Assembly: GCA_030373145.1 (NCBI GenBank)
Contig: JAUCZK010000009.1
Span: 24,579-88,578 of the forward strand
Length of the DNA stretch: 64,000 bases
Reading direction: 5' to 3'
DNA from: Cyanobium sp. CZS48M
GTDB lineage: Bacteria > Cyanobacteriota > Cyanobacteriia > PCC-6307 > Cyanobiaceae
Position 1 is the first letter of the stretch, and the number at the start of each line of letters is the position of its first letter. The position numbers were made by a program, and so were the translations under genes. Of this stretch, positions 62,688 to 64,000 are shown one piece after another. The notes beneath the pieces are model-generated. The model worked only from the letters and a program-made list of their open reading frames with translations. It had not been told where the DNA came from and did not search any database.

Positions 62688-63795
62688 AGATCCGCTGGCG
62701 CCGGCCCGGGCGGCGATCGATCGGGGGGAGTATGGCCGTTGCCTGCGCCTGCTGGAGCCGATCGTGGCGGCCCATGGGGTCATGGTGCCACTGGGGGGCC
62801 GAGCGCGGATGTTGATGGCCACGGCCTTGATCGGCCAGGGGGAGTCGGAGCAGGCGGCCAGCTGTGTGCGCGGTCTCAAGGCTTGCGCCGATCCGGAGCT
62901 GCGCCGCCAGGCCCGCGACCTCAGCTTGATCCTGGAGGCCCCCAGCCTGCAGCGACCGGAGAACTGGTCGCTCACCCTGCCGCCGATCGGGGCCGTGGAG
63001 TCGCTGCAGCAGCGGGTGGTCCCCCTGGCTCAGGCCCGCCCGGGCCGCGCCAAAGCCGACGCGCCGCCGCCGCCGCCGGTGGGTCCGACGCGGGCACCGC
63101 TGGGCTTTGCATTTGTGGTGCTGGCGGTGCTGCTGCTGCTCACCGGGCTGCTGGGGGGATGCCTGCGCGTCGAAACCGACCTGAGCCTGCCGGCGCCGGG
63201 CCGCCTCGAGCTCAGAGAGATTCTCACCAGCACCAGTGGGCGCTGGATGCCCTGGCAGCGTCAGTTCAGCGCCAGCCTCTCCGCCGACCCTGAGCTGAGC
63301 CGCTTCAGGCTCTCCCAGGAACCGGATCAGGGCCGCCTCCTGATCAGCAGCGGCGTGGTCTCAGCGGCCGAGGCCAGCACCCTGCTGCAGCGCCTGAGCC
63401 TCGATGCCGGCGAGCTCACTGGGTTGGCCCTGCCCAAGCCGGTCCTGAGCCTGCAGGAACGCAACTGGCTGCTGGGGGTTCAGCAGCAACTGGGCTTCGA
63501 GCTCGACCTGCGCCAGGTGCAGCCCCTGCCGGGTCTGAGCTTCCAGGTGCACCTGCACTCGGTGGGCGCTGGGGCGGTACGCACGGCCAAACCGCTGGCG
63601 GTGCAGCCGCGGCCCGGAGGGCTCAGCTGGCCCCTGCAGCTGGGGGCCAGCAACCGGCTGGAGCTGCGCAGCTGGCGCTGGAGTCGCCTCGGACTGGGCA
63701 GCCTGCTGATCGTTCTGCTGCTGCTGCTCAGCCTGGTGCTGCAGCGGCTGCGGCGTCAGGTGGGATTCGGCTGGCCGGAGTTGCCCTCTCCTTAG
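62680..63795 (+). CDS. DUF3153-family membrane-anchored protein
   Basis: About 371 residues from GTG 62680, which overlaps the end of argB by 8 bp. Residues ~1-110 form helical repeats ([40 protein letters not shown]) resembling tetratricopeptide units. A Pro-rich linker leads to a membrane helix ([19 protein letters not shown], ending in a Cys), then a beta-rich DUF3153 domain, and a second helix near the C-terminus ([16 protein letters not shown]). DUF3153 proteins are cyanobacterial and of unknown function. Its TAG stop lies immediately before the insertion-sequence end. Confidence 0.82.
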   Translation: MAEDPLAPARAAIDRGEYGRCLRLLEPIVAAHGVMVPLGGRARMLMATALIGQGESEQAASCVRGLKACADPELRRQARDLSLILEAPSLQRPENWSLTLPPIGAVESLQQRVVPLAQARPGRAKADAPPPPPVGPTRAPLGFAFVVLAVLLLLTGLLGGCLRVETDLSLPAPGRLELREILTSTSGRWMPWQRQFSASLSADPELSRFRLSQEPDQGRLLISSGVVSAAEASTLLQRLSLDAGELTGLALPKPVLSLQERNWLLGVQQQLGFELDLRQVQPLPGLSFQVHLHSVGAGAVRTAKPLAVQPRPGGLSWPLQLGASNRLELRSWRWSRLGLGSLLIVLLLLLSLVLQRLRRQVGFGWPELPSP

Positions 63796-64000
63796 GAGTT
63801 CGCTGAAAAACCCAGCCACCTCTGCGAGAATGGATCAACTGCCCATTCGTTGATGCGAGGCCAACAGGAGCGCAGCGGCTCCCTGTTCTCCTACGTCTCG
63901 ATCGAGGAGCGGATCCCGACCAGCCATCCGCTCAGGCGGATTCGAAAGCTGGCGGACCAGGCTCTTGATCGGCTCAATCCCACTTTCTGCAGGCTGTACG
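63796..64000 (+). mobile_element. left end of an insertion sequence, cut by window edge
   Basis: Directly after the DUF3153 stop comes GAGTTCGCTGAAAAACCCAG, the kind of sequence seen as terminal inverted repeat in transposons of the IS1182/IS5-like group, then a short leader and the start of a transposase gene. The right end lies outside the window, so the exact boundary, the inverted repeat and any target duplication cannot be confirmed. Confidence 0.65.
63853..64000 (+). CDS. transposase, N-terminal fragment (IS1182/IS5-like)
   Basis: The first 49 residues run off the right edge. MRGQQERSGSLFSYVSIEER followed by IPTSHPLRRIRKLADQAL matches the conserved N-terminus of a large bacterial transposase family (M-RG-x-LFSY-x-x-LE-x-R-(I/V)P-x-x-HPLR-x-IR). 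The catalytic DDE domain would follow outside the window, so completeness and activity are unknown. The ATG is in the position usual for the family. Confidence 0.8.
   Translation, partial: MRGQQERSGSLFSYVSIEERIPTSHPLRRIRKLADQALDRLNPTFCRLY

Overview
This window is GC-rich and densely coded, and looks like a chromosome segment from an alpha-cyanobacterium of the Cyanobium/freshwater-brackish Synechococcus type. Direct support: Psb27, an NDH-1MS CO2-uptake operon, ferrochelatase with a C-terminal chlorophyll-binding (CAB) helix, a Tic22-like protein, DUF2854 and DUF3153 proteins, a fused PyrF-PyrE, and PII next to nitrogen/carbon functions. Assignment to a genus is inference. No rRNA, tRNA or CRISPR array was seen.

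Layout. 1-2.2 kb: a GAF-GGDEF protein cut by the window edge and a sugar-dehydrogenase lipoprotein. 2.2-5.5 kb: sdhC-sdhA-sdhB. 5.5-11.1 kb: pyrFE fusion, CPA1-type antiporter, pyrC, KtrB potassium channel. 11.2-15.3 kb: a four-gene polar amino-acid ABC importer; 15.3-16.9 kb: a fused permease/binding-protein osmolyte importer. 16.9-18.5 kb: a decayed chromate-transporter fragment, a PII variant with a candidate NtcA promoter, a long inverted repeat and a GAP-family membrane protein. 18.5-23.6 kb (minus): ndhF3-ndhD3-cupA-cupS, the inducible CO2-uptake NDH-1 module. 23.7-35 kb (mostly minus): anion permease, P-type ATPase, PEP synthase, periplasmic-binding-like protein, Tic22 (plus), two small exported/membrane proteins and acetolactate synthase. 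35-41 kb: M23 peptidase relic, hemH, tyrosine recombinase, cobO, pyrH, frr, geranylgeranyl-reductase-like. 41-46.5 kb (minus): cNMP-binding protein, EF-hand transaldolase, ftsI, FtsL-like protein, CPBP protease. 46.5-54.6 kb: tandem phosphatase, degenerate dihydroorotase, lepB, several conserved small or unknown proteins, ferredoxin, ppa. 54.7-63.8 kb: proS, psb27, purA, pfkB-type kinase, cobK, ssb, DUF2854, argB, DUF3153. The last 205 bp are the left end of an insertion sequence.

How the genes work together. Three themes recur. (1) Ion and osmolyte balance: antiporter, KtrB, P-type ATPase, OpuB-like importer. (2) Carbon/nitrogen balance: amino-acid importer, PII variant, CO2-uptake operon, argB (a classical PII target), PEP synthase. 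(3) Nucleotide synthesis: pyrFE, pyrC, pyrH, purA and a dihydroorotase homologue that has lost metal ligands.

Most interesting points: a PII protein without the Ser49 and Tyr51 modification sites, under an NtcA-like promoter and followed by a ~52-bp hairpin that abuts the next start codon; a family I pyrophosphatase with Ala at a normally essential Asp; a candidate FtsL directly before FtsI; a transaldolase with two EF-hands; a zinc-ribbon tail on acetolactate synthase; and four convergent gene pairs that overlap tail to tail. Nothing here is clearly a wholly new system. The PII-hairpin-GAP protein segment is the best candidate for undescribed regulation.
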